From contig NW_026947368.1 in assembly GCF_036323735.1 (NCBI RefSeq), forward strand, positions 287,001 to 351,000: a stretch of DNA of 64,000 bases, read 5' to 3'. The stretch comes from Rattus norvegicus (lineage: Eukaryota; Chordata; Mammalia; Rodentia; Muridae). Of the stretch, positions 13,110 to 27,430 are shown piece by piece. The position numbers were made by a program, and so were the translations under genes. The notes beneath the pieces are model-generated. The model was not told the origin of the DNA. It did no database searches and saw only the letters and a list, made by a program, of their open reading frames with translations. Within the stretch, counting starts at the first letter, position 1. Each line of letters begins with the position of its first letter.

Positions 13110-13620
13110 CTCATCTATGAAGACTTTCACAATATCCATTCCTTGTCCTGAAAATTACATGCTTTCCTTTTTCCAATCTGTAAAACACTACATTTTTTAT
13201 CCCTTCATTTGTTAATGAACAACTTGAATATTTCCAAATAATCAAGGGTTTATAACCTAGGATGAATCAACATTTGGACATATGTCCCCGAGTCATATCA
13301 TTAGGCGTATCCATTTCCATATTCCTGAAGAAACATCATACTGATTTCAAAAGTTGTTACAGAAGTTTCCTTCCCATCAGGAGAATAGTAATGTTCCCCT
13401 CTCTCCATAACACAGTATAGATAAGTTGGCTCATGTGTTATTAACCTAAGTTTTCTGAAAAGGATGAAAAAAATCTCAAAATAATTTTGTTTTACATTTC
13501 CATAATGTGTAAAGATCATACATATTTGCCATTGGATTCTTATTGATTTGAGTTTCTTCAATTGTGAATATTTTGTTCAGATATGTAGTTGAATTTAATT
13601 ATTTTTTTCTTGATATATAG
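13110..13620 (-). mobile_element. Inverted, highly diverged L1 ORF2 C-terminal fragment
   Basis: The plus strand shows the complement of an L1 ORF2 end: CCTGAAGAAACATCATACTGATTTC, then a degraded TTGCATTCCCACC block, then TGTTCCCCTCTC. It is duplicated at 41890-42430. It lies head to head with the old plus-strand L1 immediately before it. Confidence 0.5.
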
Positions 13621-14589
13621 TTTTTTTTTATTTATAGATGTTCATTGCTGAGCCTGTACATGTAAATAATGCTTAGTATTTTTCAAAATAGCCATTTTAA
13701 TTTAAATTTACTAAGGTCAAATCACATAATGTGCTCCCATTAATCTCACCTAATTCGCAGATCTGTTGTAGCTGACAAAATTAATTAAGGTCACTTTATG
13801 AAGCATCCCTATATAATAATACATTCTCTATGTACATAATATACTTTAATTGTTTAATTTTTTCATTAACTTGAGTATTTCTTATTTACATTTCGAATGT
13901 TGTTCCCTTTCACGATTTCCGGGCAAACATCCCCCTAATCCCTCCCTCCCATTCTTTATGGGTACTCCCCTCCCCACCCTCCCCATTGCCGCCTTCCCCA
14001 CAACAATCACGTTCACTGGGGGTTCAGTTTTAGCAGGACCAAGTGCTTCCCATTCCATTGGTGCTCTTTCTATGATATTCATTGCTACCTATGAGGTTGG
14101 AGCCCATCTCTAGGTCAGTCCATGTATAGACTTTAGGTAGTGACTTAGTACCTGGAAGCTCTGGTTGGTTGGCATTGTTGTTCATAAGGGGTCACGAGCC
14201 CCTTCAAGCTCTTCCAGTCCTTTCTCTGACTCCTTCAACGGGGGTCCTGTTCTCAGTTCAGTAGTTTACTGCTGGCATTCGCCTATGTATTTGCAGTATT
14301 CTGGCTGTGCCTCTCAGTAGAGATCTACATCCGTCCCTGTCAGCCTGCATTTCCTTGCTTTATCCATCTTATCTAATTGGGTGACTGTATATGTATGGGG
14401 CACATGTGGGGCAGGCTCTGAATGGGTGTTCCTTCAGCCTCTGTTCTAAACTTTGCCTCCCTATTCCCTGACAAGTGTATTCTTGTTACACTTTTAAAGA
14501 ATGAGTGAAGAATCATCATTTTGGTAATCCTTCTTGATATTCATGTGTTCTGTGCATCTAGGATAATTCGAGCATTTGGGCTAATAGCC

Positions 14590-17500
14590 ACGTACCAATT
14601 AGTGCATACCATGTGTGTTTTTATGTGATTAGGTTACCTCACTCAGGATATTTTCTAGTTCCATCCATTTGCCTATGGATTTCATAAAGTTATTGTTTTT
14701 GATAGCTGAGTAATATTCCATTGTGTATATGTCCCACATTTTCTGTATCCATTCCTCTGTTGATGTCATCTGGGTTCTTTCCAGCTTCTGACTATTATAA
14801 ATAAGCCTGCTATGAGCATACTGGAGCATATGTCTTTGACATATGTTGGTGCATCTTTTGGTTATATGCCCAAGAGAGGCATAGCTGGGTTCTCAGGTAG
14901 TTCAATGTTCAATTTCTGAGGAACCTACAGACTGATTTGCAGAATGGTTGGACCACTCTTCAATCCAACCAACCATGGAGGAGTGTTCCTCTTTCTCCAG
15001 ATCCTTGCCAGAACCTTTTATCACCTGAGATTTCATCTTAGCTATTCTGAGTGGTGTGAGGTGTAATTTCAGGGTTGTTTTGATTTGCATTTCCCGTTAA
15101 CCTAAAGATGTTGAACATTTCTTTAAGTGTTTCCCTGCCATTCTAAATTCTTCAGCTGTGAATTCTTTGTTTTGCTCTGAACCCCATTTTTTCAATAGGG
15201 TTAATTGTCTCCGTTTAGTCTAACTTCATGATTTCTTTGTATATTTTGGATATTAGCCCTCTATTTGTTGTAGGATTGGTAAAGATATTTTTCCAATCTG
15301 TTGGTTGCCATTTTGTCCTAACAACAGTGTCTTCTGCCATACAGAAGCTTTGCAGTTTTATGAGATCACATTTGTCTATTCTTGATCTTAGAGCATGAGC
15401 CTTTGGTGTTTTGTTAAGGAAATTTTCTCCAGTGCCCATGTGTTCGAGATGCTTCCCCACTTTTACTTCTGTTAGTTTGAGTGTATCTGGTTTGATGTGG
15501 AGGTCCTTGATCCAGTTGGAGATAAGCTTTCTAAAGGGCAATAAGAATGTATCAATTTGCCTTCTTCTACATGCTGACCTCCAGTTGAACGAGCACTATT
15601 TGCTGAAAATGCTGTCCTTTTTTCCATTGGATGGTTTTGACTCCTTTCTCAAAAATTAAGTGATCATGGGTGTATAGATTCATTTCTGGGTCTTCAATTC
15701 TATTCCACTGGTTAATCTGCCTGCCTCTCTCTCAATGCCATACAGTTTTTATCACTACTGTTCTATAATACTGCTTGAGTTCAGGGATAGTGATTCCCAG
15801 GGAAGTCGTTTTATTGTTGAGGACAGTTTTATTATGTGTTTTTTGTTATTCCAGATGATTTCATGAATTTTTCTGTCTAACTCTATGAAGAATTGGGTTG
15901 GAATTTTGATGGGGATTGGATTGAATCTGTAGATTGCTTTTGGTGCAATGGCCATTTTTACTGTAGTAATCCTGCCAGTCCATGGACATGGGAGAACTTT
16001 CCATCTTCTGAAATCTCCTTCAGTTTCTGCAGAGACTTGAGGTTCTGTTCATATGCTCATATCTTTTCTTGCTTGGATAAAGTCATCCCGAGATATTTTA
16101 TATTATTTGGGGCCATTGTGAAGGGTGTCATATCCCTAGTTTCTTTCTCCGCTTGTTTAGCTTTTATACAGAGTTATTTTTATACCCAGCCACTTTGCTG
16201 AAATTGTTTATCAGGTTTAGGAATTCTCTTGTGGAACTTTTGGGGTCACTAAGTATACTATCATATCATCTACATACAGTGCTATGTGAATTCATCCTTT
16301 CCAATCTATATCCCTTTGACCTCCTTCAGTGTCTGACAGCTCTGGCTAAGATGTCTAGTACTATATTGAATAAGTTGTGAGAGAATGAGCAGCCTTGTCT
16401 AGTCCCTGATTTCAGTGTGATTGCTTTAAGTTTCTCTCCATTTAGTTTAATGTTAGCTACGGGTTTACCATATATGTTTAGGTATGGGACTTAAATTCCT
16501 GTACTTTCCAGGACTTTTATCCTGAAGTGGTGTTGAATTTTGTCAAAATCTTTCTCAGCATCTAATGAAAGGATCATGTGGTTTTTATCTTTGAGTTTCT
16601 TATATAGTGGATTATGTTGTTTGTTTTCTGTATATGAAAGCATCCCTGCAAGCCTGGGATGAATCCTACTTAATCGTAGTGGATGATTGTTTAATGTGTT
16701 GTAGGTTTAGGTTTGTAAGAATTTTATTGAGTATTTTTGTTTCGATATTGATAAGAGAAATTGGTCTGAAGTTCTCTTTCTTTGTTGGGTCTTTCTGTGT
16801 TTTAGTGATAAGAGTAATTGTGGCTTCATGAAAGCAATTTGATAGTACTACATCTGTTTCAATTTTATGGAATAGTTTGGACAGTATTGTTATGAAATTT
16901 TTAATGAATTTTGGATGGATATCTGCAATAAACCCATCTGATCCTGGACCCTTTTTGGTTGGGAGAGTTTTGGTGATTGCTTGTATTCCTTTGGGAATTA
17001 TGGGTTGTTCATATGATTTACTTTTCCTGATTTTGGTTTGGTACCTTGTATTTGTCTAGAAAATAGTCCTTTTTCTCCAGATTTTCAAGTTTTGTTGAAC
17101 CTAGGTTTTTGTAGTACAATGATTTTTTTTTTAGTTTACTCTGATTCTGCTGTTATGTCTCCCTTTTTAATATTTGATTTTGTTAATTTGGACATACTCT
17201 TTGTATAATCCGGTTATTCTGGCTATGGGTTAATGTATCCTGTTGATTTTCTCAGAGAATCAGGTATTGGTTCTTTTCATTCCTTGATTAGTCACTTCTT
17301 TTTCTACTTAGTTGATTTCAGCACTGCGTTTCATTATTTCCTGCCTTCTACTTCTCCTGCATGAATTTGCTTCTTTTTGTTCTAGAGGTTTTAGGTATGC
17401 TCTCAATCTGCTGATGTATGCTCTCTCCTGTTTCTTTCTGCAGGCACTCAGAGCTATGGGTTTTCCTCTTAGCACAGCTTTCATTGTGTTCCAAGAGTTT

Positions 17501-18330
17501 GGGTATAATGTACCTTCATTTACATTGAATTATAAGAAGTCTTTAATTTCTTCCTTTAATTTTTCCTTGACCAAGTTATCATTCAGTAAAGCATTATTCA
17601 ACTTCCATGTATATGTTGGTGTACTTTCACGATTGTTATTGAAGAACAACTTAGCCCATGGTAGTCTGGTAGAGTGCATGAAATTATTTCCATATTTCTG
17701 TATCCTTTGAGGCCTGCTTTTTGACTGATTATATGATCAATGTTGGAGAAAGTGCCATGAAGTGGTGAGAAGAATTTATATCCTTTTGTTTAGATAGAAT
17801 GTTCTCTAAATATCTCTTAAGTCCATGTGGTTTATACCTTCTGTTATTCTGTCTATGTCTCTGTTTATTTCTCTTTCTGTGATCTGTCCAATGGTGAAAA
17901 TGAGGTGTTGAAATCTCATACTTTTATTGTTTGCGGTGCCATATGTTCTTTTAATTTTAGTAAGGTTTCTTTCCTGTAGGTAGGTTCCATTGTTTTTGGA
18001 GCATAGATATTTATGATTTCGAGTTTATCATGGTGGATTTTTCCTTTGATGAATATAAAGTGTCCTTCCTTATGCTTTTTGATGACTTTTGGTTGAAAGT
18101 CAATTTTATATAATATTATAATGGCTACTCCAGCTTGCTTCTTCAGATCATTTGCTTGAAAAGTTTTTTTTCCAGCATTTTACTCTGAGGTAGTGTCTGT
18201 CTTTGTCTCTGAAGTGTGTTTCCTCTAGTGCAAAACGCTGGGTCCTCATTACATAACCAGTGTGTCAATCTGTGTATATTTAGTGGGGAATTGAGTCCAC
18301 TGTTGTTGAGAGATATTAAGGAATAGCGAT
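14590..18330 (-). pseudogene. L1 ORF2 (endonuclease / reverse transcriptase), inactivated
   Basis: ORF2 encodes the endonuclease and reverse transcriptase used for target-primed insertion. Recognisable minus-strand pieces, from C-terminus to N-terminus, are at 14629-14829 (a MEYYSAIKNN motif near the C terminus), 15215-15541 (KPDTLKLTEVKVGK, LIKLQSF and LISKIYKE) and 15755-15955 (MAIAPKAIYRFNPIPIK). The reverse-transcriptase active site at 16265-16276 decodes as Tyr-Val-Asp-Asp, so the catalytic aspartates remain. The full span of ~3.7 kb matches the usual ~1,280 codons closely. Frame changes between the pieces mean no full-length product is possible. The pieces fit old neutral decay. Confidence 0.88.
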
Positions 18331-18408
18331 GGTCACTTTATATTATTTTCACAATTGGAAGTTAGTTAATGTTTGTGTGCTTCCCTTCTCTATTTTGTTG
18401 TGAAAAGA

Positions 18409-19508
18409 TTAATTTCTTGCTTTATCTATGATTTTACTTTCCTCCTTGTTTTGGGGTTTGCCAGTTAGTGTCCTTTGTAGGACTGGATTTGTAAAAAGAT
18501 ATTGTGTAAATTTTGTTTTGTCATAGAATATCTTGGTGTCTCCATCTATGTTAATTGATATTTTTGCTGGATACAGTGGTCTGGGATGGCATTTTTGTTC
18601 TCTTAGTGTCTGTATGACATCTATCCAGGATCTTCTGGCTTTCATAGTATCTGGTGAGAATTTTGGTTTAATTCTGATAGGTTTGCATTTATATGTTACT
18701 AGACCTTTTCCCGTACTGCTCTTAATATTTTTATTTGTTTTTCAATTTTGGTGTTTTGACTATTATGTGATGGGATGATTTCCTTTTCTGGTCCAATCTA
18801 TTTGGAGTTCTGTAGGCTTTGTGTTTGTTTATGGGCATCTCTTTATTTAGATTAGGGAAGTTTTATTCTATAATTTTGATGAAAATATTACTGTCCCTTG
18901 ATGTTGACAGTCTTCACTCTTTTCTATACCTGTTAAGCTTAGGTTTGATCTTCTCATTGTGTCCTGGATATCCTTTATGTTTTGGGCTCTCTGCTTTTCC
19001 ATTTTCCATTATCTCTGACAGTTGTCTCAATGATTACTATGGAATATTCTGCTCCTTAGATGATGTCTTCTATCTCTTTTATCCTGTTGGTGATTCTCAC
19101 ATATATGACTCCCAGTACCTCTCCTAGGTTTTCCATTTCCTGGGTTGTCTTCCTTGTGCTTTCTTTTTTGTTTATATTTCCATTTTTAACTCCTGGATGG
19201 CTTTGTTTATTTTCTTCTCCTGTTTTGCTGTTTTTCCAGTAGTTCTTTCAGGTAGTTTTGAGTTCCCTCTTTCAGGGATTCTACTTGTTTACTTCTGTAT
19301 TTTCTGTTGTCCTGTATTTTCTTAAGGGAGGTAATTATGACCTTCTTAACACCCTCCATTGTCATGATAAAATGTGAATTTAAATCTAGATCTTGCTTTT
19401 CTGGTGTGTTTAGATATCCAGTATTTGATTTGATGGGAGAATTGGGTTCTGTTGAGCCCAAGTAGTCTTGATTTCTGTTGTTTGTTTCCTGTGCTTTCCT
19501 CTGGCCAT
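18409..19508 (-). pseudogene. L1 ORF1 (RNA-binding chaperone), frameshifted
   Basis: ORF1 normally forms a trimeric, coiled-coil RNA-binding protein that coats L1 RNA. The likely start is the MARGKHRK peptide at 19508. The frame then shifts within about 20 codons to the frame of 19207-19461, which carries the Lys/Glu-rich start of the coiled coil. The C-terminal domain is clear at 18409-18645 (KARRSWIDVIQTLREQKC, then LYPAKISINIDG and FYDKTKFTQYL). The span of 1,100 bases corresponds to about 366 codons, the normal family length, so decay is by small indels and not by large loss. Confidence 0.85.
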
Positions 19509-20655
19509 CAGGTTGTCTCTGGAGTTAGCTTGTCTTGCTCTTTCTGACAGTGGCTTGACTGTCCTGTAGGCTCCTGTGTCAGGGCTGCTGTAGACCTGTT
19601 TTCCTGTTTTCTTTTCCCAGTTAAGGGAACAGAATTTTCTGCTCTCAGGCATGTAGTTGCTCCTGTCCACTGACTTTCAGCTGTCGCTGTGGGCAGGAAC
19701 CAGACGGTACTTCCCATACTTCTCCTAGGTACCTCTGTGGGGGGAGGGTGCACAGATGGTACAAGGTGTTTTCCTCTTGAGTCAGGAATTTGGGCAGAGA
19801 GTAGTCTCCTCTGGTTTCCCAGGAGTGTCTGCTTCTCTGAAGGTCTAGTTTCCCCACGCTCAGGATTTGGGTACAGGGAGCTTTTTGACCAGTTCTGTTC
19901 AGATCCAGGCACAGTCTGGAACATGGTGCTCCTGTAGCTTTATTCCTCCTATATTCCTATGTCCAGAGGAACTATGCAGTTTTGTCTAAGACCAGAGATG
20001 TGGGCAATGGGGGGTAGAAGTGGCAGTCTCTGTGCCTTGTACACTCAGTATTGCCCACACTCCTGGGTGATCAGCTCTCTCTCCCTCAGTGTCTAGGTGC
20101 AGGGAGCTCTAGGTCGGGAATAGCGAGGTTCAGGAACCAGCTAGAAACTGATAGTGCCTGGTCCCAGAGGAGTTCTGCCTTTGCATGTCCTGAGTCCTCC
20201 AGTCAGGTCACATCCAGCAGAAAAGTTGGATTCACCTCTTTTCTCAGGCCTTAAGGCGATCATTGTGCTCACTTTCACCTTTCCATGAAAGCTGCAACCA
20301 GAAATATCCTGTCCCTTCTGCTCCTAGGTCCCTATGCACAGGAGGACCAGATGGAGGTAGGTGTTTTTTTTTTCCTGAGTCAGGAACGTGACCAGAGTTC
20401 TCATGGGTGTCAACCACTCTGACGTCTAAAACTTCCCCATCCCACATGAGATTTGGGTGTAGTTTGGACCAGTTTAGATCCAGGTGCAGTTTGGACTGCA
20501 GGGCTCCTGCAGCTTGACTGCTCCTATATTCATGTGCCCAGAGGCCCTACGCAGTTTCCTCTTGTGGTAGGGATGTGGGCACAGGTGGGAAGATGTGGCA
20601 GTCTCTCCCTCACTGAGGTCCCAGTATTGCCCACTCTTCTGGGTGCAGCTCTCTG
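19509..20655 (-). promoter_or_regulatory. L1 5' UTR with ~600-bp promoter monomers
   Basis: Two copies of a ~600-bp unit are seen. CTCCTAGGTACCTCTGTGGG at 19724 recurs as CTCCTAGGTCCCTATGCACA at about 20320, and the following GAGTCAGGAA, CTCCTATATTC and TATTGCCCAC blocks keep the same spacing. The second copy is partial at its far end. Tandem 5' monomers act as the internal pol II promoter in rodent L1s. The stretch is markedly more GC-rich than its surroundings. Several open frames here are incidental. Confidence 0.75.
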
Positions 20656-20715
20656 TCCCACAGAGTTTTCAAAGGAGTTTCAAATGTTCGTTCCCTATAC
20701 TACAGGTCTCTAATA

Positions 20716-23215
20716 TTGACAATTCTCCTCCAAATCATTGGTGAAGACCCCTCTGGTCAAGGGGAGGTACAAAATGCCCCACCAGACAAAGAGGGCTGCA
20801 AAAGTTCTTATCATAAAGGTAATATCAGTGATTTCTCATATTCCACAAATGTATTAAGTCCTGCCCCATCTCCACACAAGACTTTAAAACCTTTGCCAGC
20901 TTCCAAAGCAGGGCAGAGAGCTATGTCCACTCACAAAGACAGTCAAAGATCTGCCCCATTTCCACCAAAGTGTCTTATGAAATCTGCTTCATTTAAATTC
21001 GTTTGAAACCTGATTCTGCTGACAAAGAGGATGTCAGAACTTCCCTATAAAACCACGAGGACCTTCAAAGTCCTCCACTATTAAAATATGAGCTTAAATC
21101 ATCACTTACAGTCCAAGGGAGACAAAATAAAGTCACATCTCCAAGTGAACCTCATAACACACATAATTGCCAAAGCAGAGATAAAATTTTCTGCATGTAC
21201 ACCATTAGATTAAGGACCATTAAGAGTTTCAGAAGGGACTCTTGAGAGTTCCCCACCCACTCAAGATGTGTTAGAAAATTCTGAGTCCACCCAAGGGACT
21301 CTTGTGCCTTCTGCAGATATAAAATGTGATCTACCACCCTCAACATCTCCCCCAGTACTTCCAATGTTTCTATACAACAGAGAATTATTCAAATACCTTC
21401 TTCCACTGAAAAGGACCCTCCTGAGTTGTCATCAGGCCCAAATGAGCCAAGATTTTCATAACACAATGTCAATGATCCATGTAGACTCCATAATTATACA
21501 ATGTTCAGAGAAGATAAAACATCCCCAACCTCCTCAGGCGACTCTAGGTCATTCTGCCCTGAAAGGAGATGCTACAAAATTTTCCATATATACATCAGAG
21601 ATGCTAGAATTTTCCAAAACTGAGCAGGATTCTCTGAGTAGTACTCTATCTCATAAAGAGACTGTGGGACAAGAAACTTCTCCAAAAGAAGTTCTACCCA
21701 TAGCCTCAGCTTTAGAAATAACTTGTGAATGTGACACATGTACAAAAGATGTTCTAGGACATATTCCGTCTGTAGAGAAGGTTATGGATCCAACCATATG
21801 TGAACGTGGAGTAGGGGAACATGATATGCAAACACCAGTGTCTGTACCATCCTCGACATCTAAGGAAAGGGATGCCTTGGATTCTGTTTTTGCAAAAGAA
21901 TGCTTATGACCTCCACAAACTTCATAGGATGCTGCAGGAACTTCCTTATCTCCTCAAGATCAGCCACCTTCCCCAACTACAGAAGAAGCTACACACTCTT
22001 TCTAATATGCACAAAAAGGTTCCAGGCCTTCTTTATACCCACAAGTGGACCCAGAACACCTACCAAATACCTCAAAGACTCTGCATTTTACCTCATCTTC
22101 TGAAGGGGCCTTGGAACCTGTTTTGCCTATCAAGCATTCAAGGGAACCTGACACTTTTATATGAAAGTCTGTTTCCAATTCTCCAGCAGAAGAAATTTTT
22201 CCTGGAACTTCCACAATTACACAACAATATCTCGAAACATCCTTATCTGCTCGTGAGGTTCTCAGACCTCTCAATATGTCCATGATCCTCTAGGAGAGGT
22301 CACATCTTCAGAGGTAGTTTCATACCTACCCCCATTCCGATGTCACAGTCAGGATTTCCACACATATAAATGGTACATTAAGACCTTCCTCATCTGAGAA
22401 GGAAGTCTTAGGATCTACTGCATCTGAACAGCATTCTTTACAACTATCCCCATCTACCCAAGTACATTTATTTCACATGTCTACTCTGGGGAGAAACAGT
22501 CACTTTCTCCCTCTACCAAAGTGTACCACAGGCATCCAGTTTCTAAAAACAAAGGGTTAAGATTTGATCTTTCTGATGGAGTCTTTTGAAACTTCTCCTG
22601 TAAGGAAGACAGTTTCAATCTTCCCCCTCCTGCCAAAAGGAATCTTGTGCCATCTTCTGCTGCCTAAGAGACACCAAAAGCTACCAATACTCCCCAGGTG
22701 AGTCCCTCACCTTCTCCATCTGTTCAAAGGGCCTTTGACTTTTCCAAACTGACGAAGGAATTGCGGAAAGTTGCCAATCCCTACAAGGCAATGCCGCACA
22801 TTCCATCTTGTCAAAAGATGCTCAAGTAACTCCTCTTTCTGCCAAAAAGGCGTGTTCACCGTGTGCCCTAGGGTTTCAGGATATTTCTTCACCCCTCTGT
22901 AGGGCTCCAGAAAGTGTTCTCCAGGCTCAAAGTGATTTGTCATTGTGCAAATTAGACTTCAAATATACAAAAGCTTTTTTTTTTATTTCCAAAAGTCTGA
23001 GGGAAAGTCCACAACGAAAAATATCATTTAGACGTTGTGCCATTAGCCCAAGTATTTTAGAAAAATTCCATGTCTTCTATACATCTAAAAATCAATCTGA
23101 CTCTAGCACTCTTCCTGGGAAACATTTACCATCAGCCATACAATCCCCAGGACCATCAAAATCTAAAAAGGGATATCTCGAAACTTTACCATATGCGAAA
23201 ATATCTTAAGGATGT
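20716..23215 (+). pseudogene. Decayed Ser/Thr/Pro-rich tandem-repeat protein gene, unrecognised
   Basis: I do not recognise this family. Most of it reads in one frame (20716-21006, then 21268-21909, continuing through scattered stops to about 22560), with shifts near 21000 and 22800. The decoded protein is rich in Ser, Thr, Pro, Glu and Lys. A degenerate motif of form [ST]-x-[KEQ]-[DEG]-x-L-[GE] recurs about every 9 or 18 residues, for example SEGTLES, TQDVLEN, TQGTLVP, SPKEVLP, CTKDVLGH, SEKEVLGS and SAREVLRP. The last open piece (22808-23209) ends with PSKSKKGYLET and a stop, and a close copy of that end survives at 60149-60276. No signal peptide, membrane segment or catalytic motif is visible. 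The repeats argue for a structural, possibly testis-type, low-complexity protein, but that is only a guess. Confidence 0.6.
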
Positions 23216-23249
23216 TCAGCATCTTCTCCAAGAGCTCGGTTCACCCTGA

Positions 23250-25140
23250 GAACAAAAAAACTAAAGCCATCTTCCCATGGTGTTTTCCGAAGAACCACAT
23301 ATTTCTTCTTTTCTTTTATACCAAGACAGAAGGCCAGGTTCCTTCTCCCCATCTCTGATCTCTTCATCCTATTTGTTCTCCCTCCCAAATGGCTCTTTAC
23401 TCTGAATTAGAGGCCAATTAGTAAACCATAGATATATGGAAGGAATATCTGAGAGGCAGTTGCTGTCAAACAACACTTGTAATGTCACAGTAGAAGCTAG
23501 GGCTCTCCAGGATACAAGAGATATTTCATGGAGGGACTAATGATGATGTCACTGAGAATTGCCATAGCCTACCTCTAAAAAGCTTTGCTTACATTGGCCA
23601 GACTTGGAGGTGCCCTTTCCAGGAGTGTCTCCTGTAATACCGTAGAAACCTCTACAGGCTACATCTCTCTAAAGCTAGAGTCTTTTCCCTGTTTCATTAG
23701 TGATTACATGATCTGAATGAAGAAAGATAGTCAGGAGCTTTCCAAGGGTAGAAAAGATCTAAGAATATGGAAGGAAGGAAATTCTTCTGGAGATTAATTT
23801 CATTCCCAGGTCTAATTCTCTGACATAAAGTTCAATTCCCTAGGTTTTCTCTTTTTCCCAGGTGCCAGTATTTTCCCTACAGAATTTTAATTGACTGAAT
23901 ATTGTGCTACATTTTCTAATTGTAAATTCATTAACAGGGGACATTATATAGGTTTCTGCATGTGTACTCAAAAATTTCATTTTTCCAATTCATTTTTTGC
24001 AATTAATTTGGCAACAAATGGGGACCAGCTATACAGTGAGTATAAGAGTGGAAATATTGTGTACCTACTTCAAATGATCAACTCCCAAGTCCTTATTTTA
24101 TCCATAAATTACTAGACATCAGTAAAGCAAAGGACAACATGGACTATAGAATATGGTTCTGAAGTTCTATTAGATAACAGTTCTCTAATATCTAACGTCC
24201 TGAGTTCCCAGGGAAAGGCTTTGAGGGTTTTGGATGTTTTAACATGATTCTTTCTCAGGCAAAACATCAGTTTCTGGGTGATGGGCAGCGAGAGGAATGG
24301 CTTGAGTTCCAGTGAAACCTCAACTTCAATAGGTTATAAGAATAGGATGGAGTCTATTTGGCATTGTCATGTAAGGATCCTATATTCTAGACCTAGTTAC
24401 GCAGAATCCATGCAAATATTCCATCAAAATTCATAGTTTTAGGAGCCAACAAAAGTAAATATTAATGTATGCATATATATACATATACATATATATACAT
24501 ATGTATGCATATATATACATATACATACATATACATATATATATACATATATATGATATAGATATAGATAGATATAGATATAGATATATCAGGCACCAAA
24601 CCTAGATAAGATTGTTGAAGCTAAGAAGAGAGTGCTGCCAGGAACTGGATACAGATCTTTCATGAGAGACACAGCTAGAGCATGTCAAATACAGAAGTGA
24701 ATGACAGTGGCAAACCAGTGACCTGAAAACAGATCTCTGGTTGGTAGATTTTGAGAAACGATTACAAGAGCTGAAGGGGCTTTTAGGTTGATAAGAAAAA
24801 CAAAGCCAACGAACCGCAGTTTTCTGGTACTATAGGAATACTCACAGATTGTACATGGATAGACCTATGGCTCCAACTGCGTATGTAGCAGAAAATGGCA
24901 TTGTTGGGCACCAATAGAAGGAGATGCCCTTGGTTCTCCCTAGTTTTTTCTGCTAGTTGAAGGGAATGTCCAGACACAGTAAGGGGGGTTTTATAATAAG
25001 GATAAGGGGATCGGTTAGGAATCCTATGGACAAGAAACTGGGAAAGACAATAACATTTGAAATATAAATATAGGAATATCCAATTAAAAAAGCTATAAAA
25101 TTTGTGAAAAATAAAAGAAAGGAAATAAAGAAAAGAAAAT
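23250..25140 (+). repeat. 2.2-kb monomer 2 (subtype b), 5' part replaced by the repeat gene
   Basis: Monomer sequence starts mid-unit near 23290 (the ATTTCTTC...ACCAAGACAGAAGGCC block), directly after the repeat-gene remnant. The anchor lies at about 23480. It pairs specifically with 60331-62140 through shared variants such as a GTGCTACATTTT block and the TTCCTGCATGTG ending. Confidence 0.8.
24460..24590. repeat. (TACA/TA)n-(GATATA)n microsatellite, monomer site 2
   Basis: A mixed ACATATAT and GATATAGATA tract at the fixed microsatellite position of monomer 2. Confidence 0.9.

Positions 25141-27430
<2,290 letters not shown>

Larger units (their letters stand above)
1..13843 (+). repeat. Duplicon copy A (monomer a plus ~10-kb module)
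   Basis: This block is colinear with about 28050-42635 (copy B), and its first 2.86 kb is colinear with 57245-59911 (copy C). Matching landmarks include the Lx-like segment (2521-3512 and 29815-30815), the inverted L1 tail (5845-6135 and 36625-36915), the TATG/TA microsatellite (8556-8790 and 38855-39110) and the old L1 3' end (11580-13103 and 39655-41350). Homology with B stops at about 13843, where the L1 begins. Relative to B, copy A has an extra ~500-bp local duplication (7969-8475), retains 2.2 kb (9233-11468) that B lost, and lacks ~670 bp near 13103. No intact gene is visible. Homology was judged by eye. Confidence 0.85.
13846..20655 (-). mobile_element. Near-full-length L1 retrotransposon, minus strand, decayed
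   Basis: About 6.8 kb carries all parts of a rodent L1 in reverse order: 3' UTR (13850-14590), ORF2 (about 14590-18330), ORF1 (18409-19508) and a 5' UTR (19509-20655) built from a ~600-bp repeat. Both ORFs are broken by frameshifts and stops. The reverse-transcriptase core motif still reads YVDD (complement of 16265-16276). I found no target-site duplication. The 3' flank is duplicon A and the 5' flank is the repeat-gene remnant, so the element sits at a duplication breakpoint. Confidence 0.9.
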
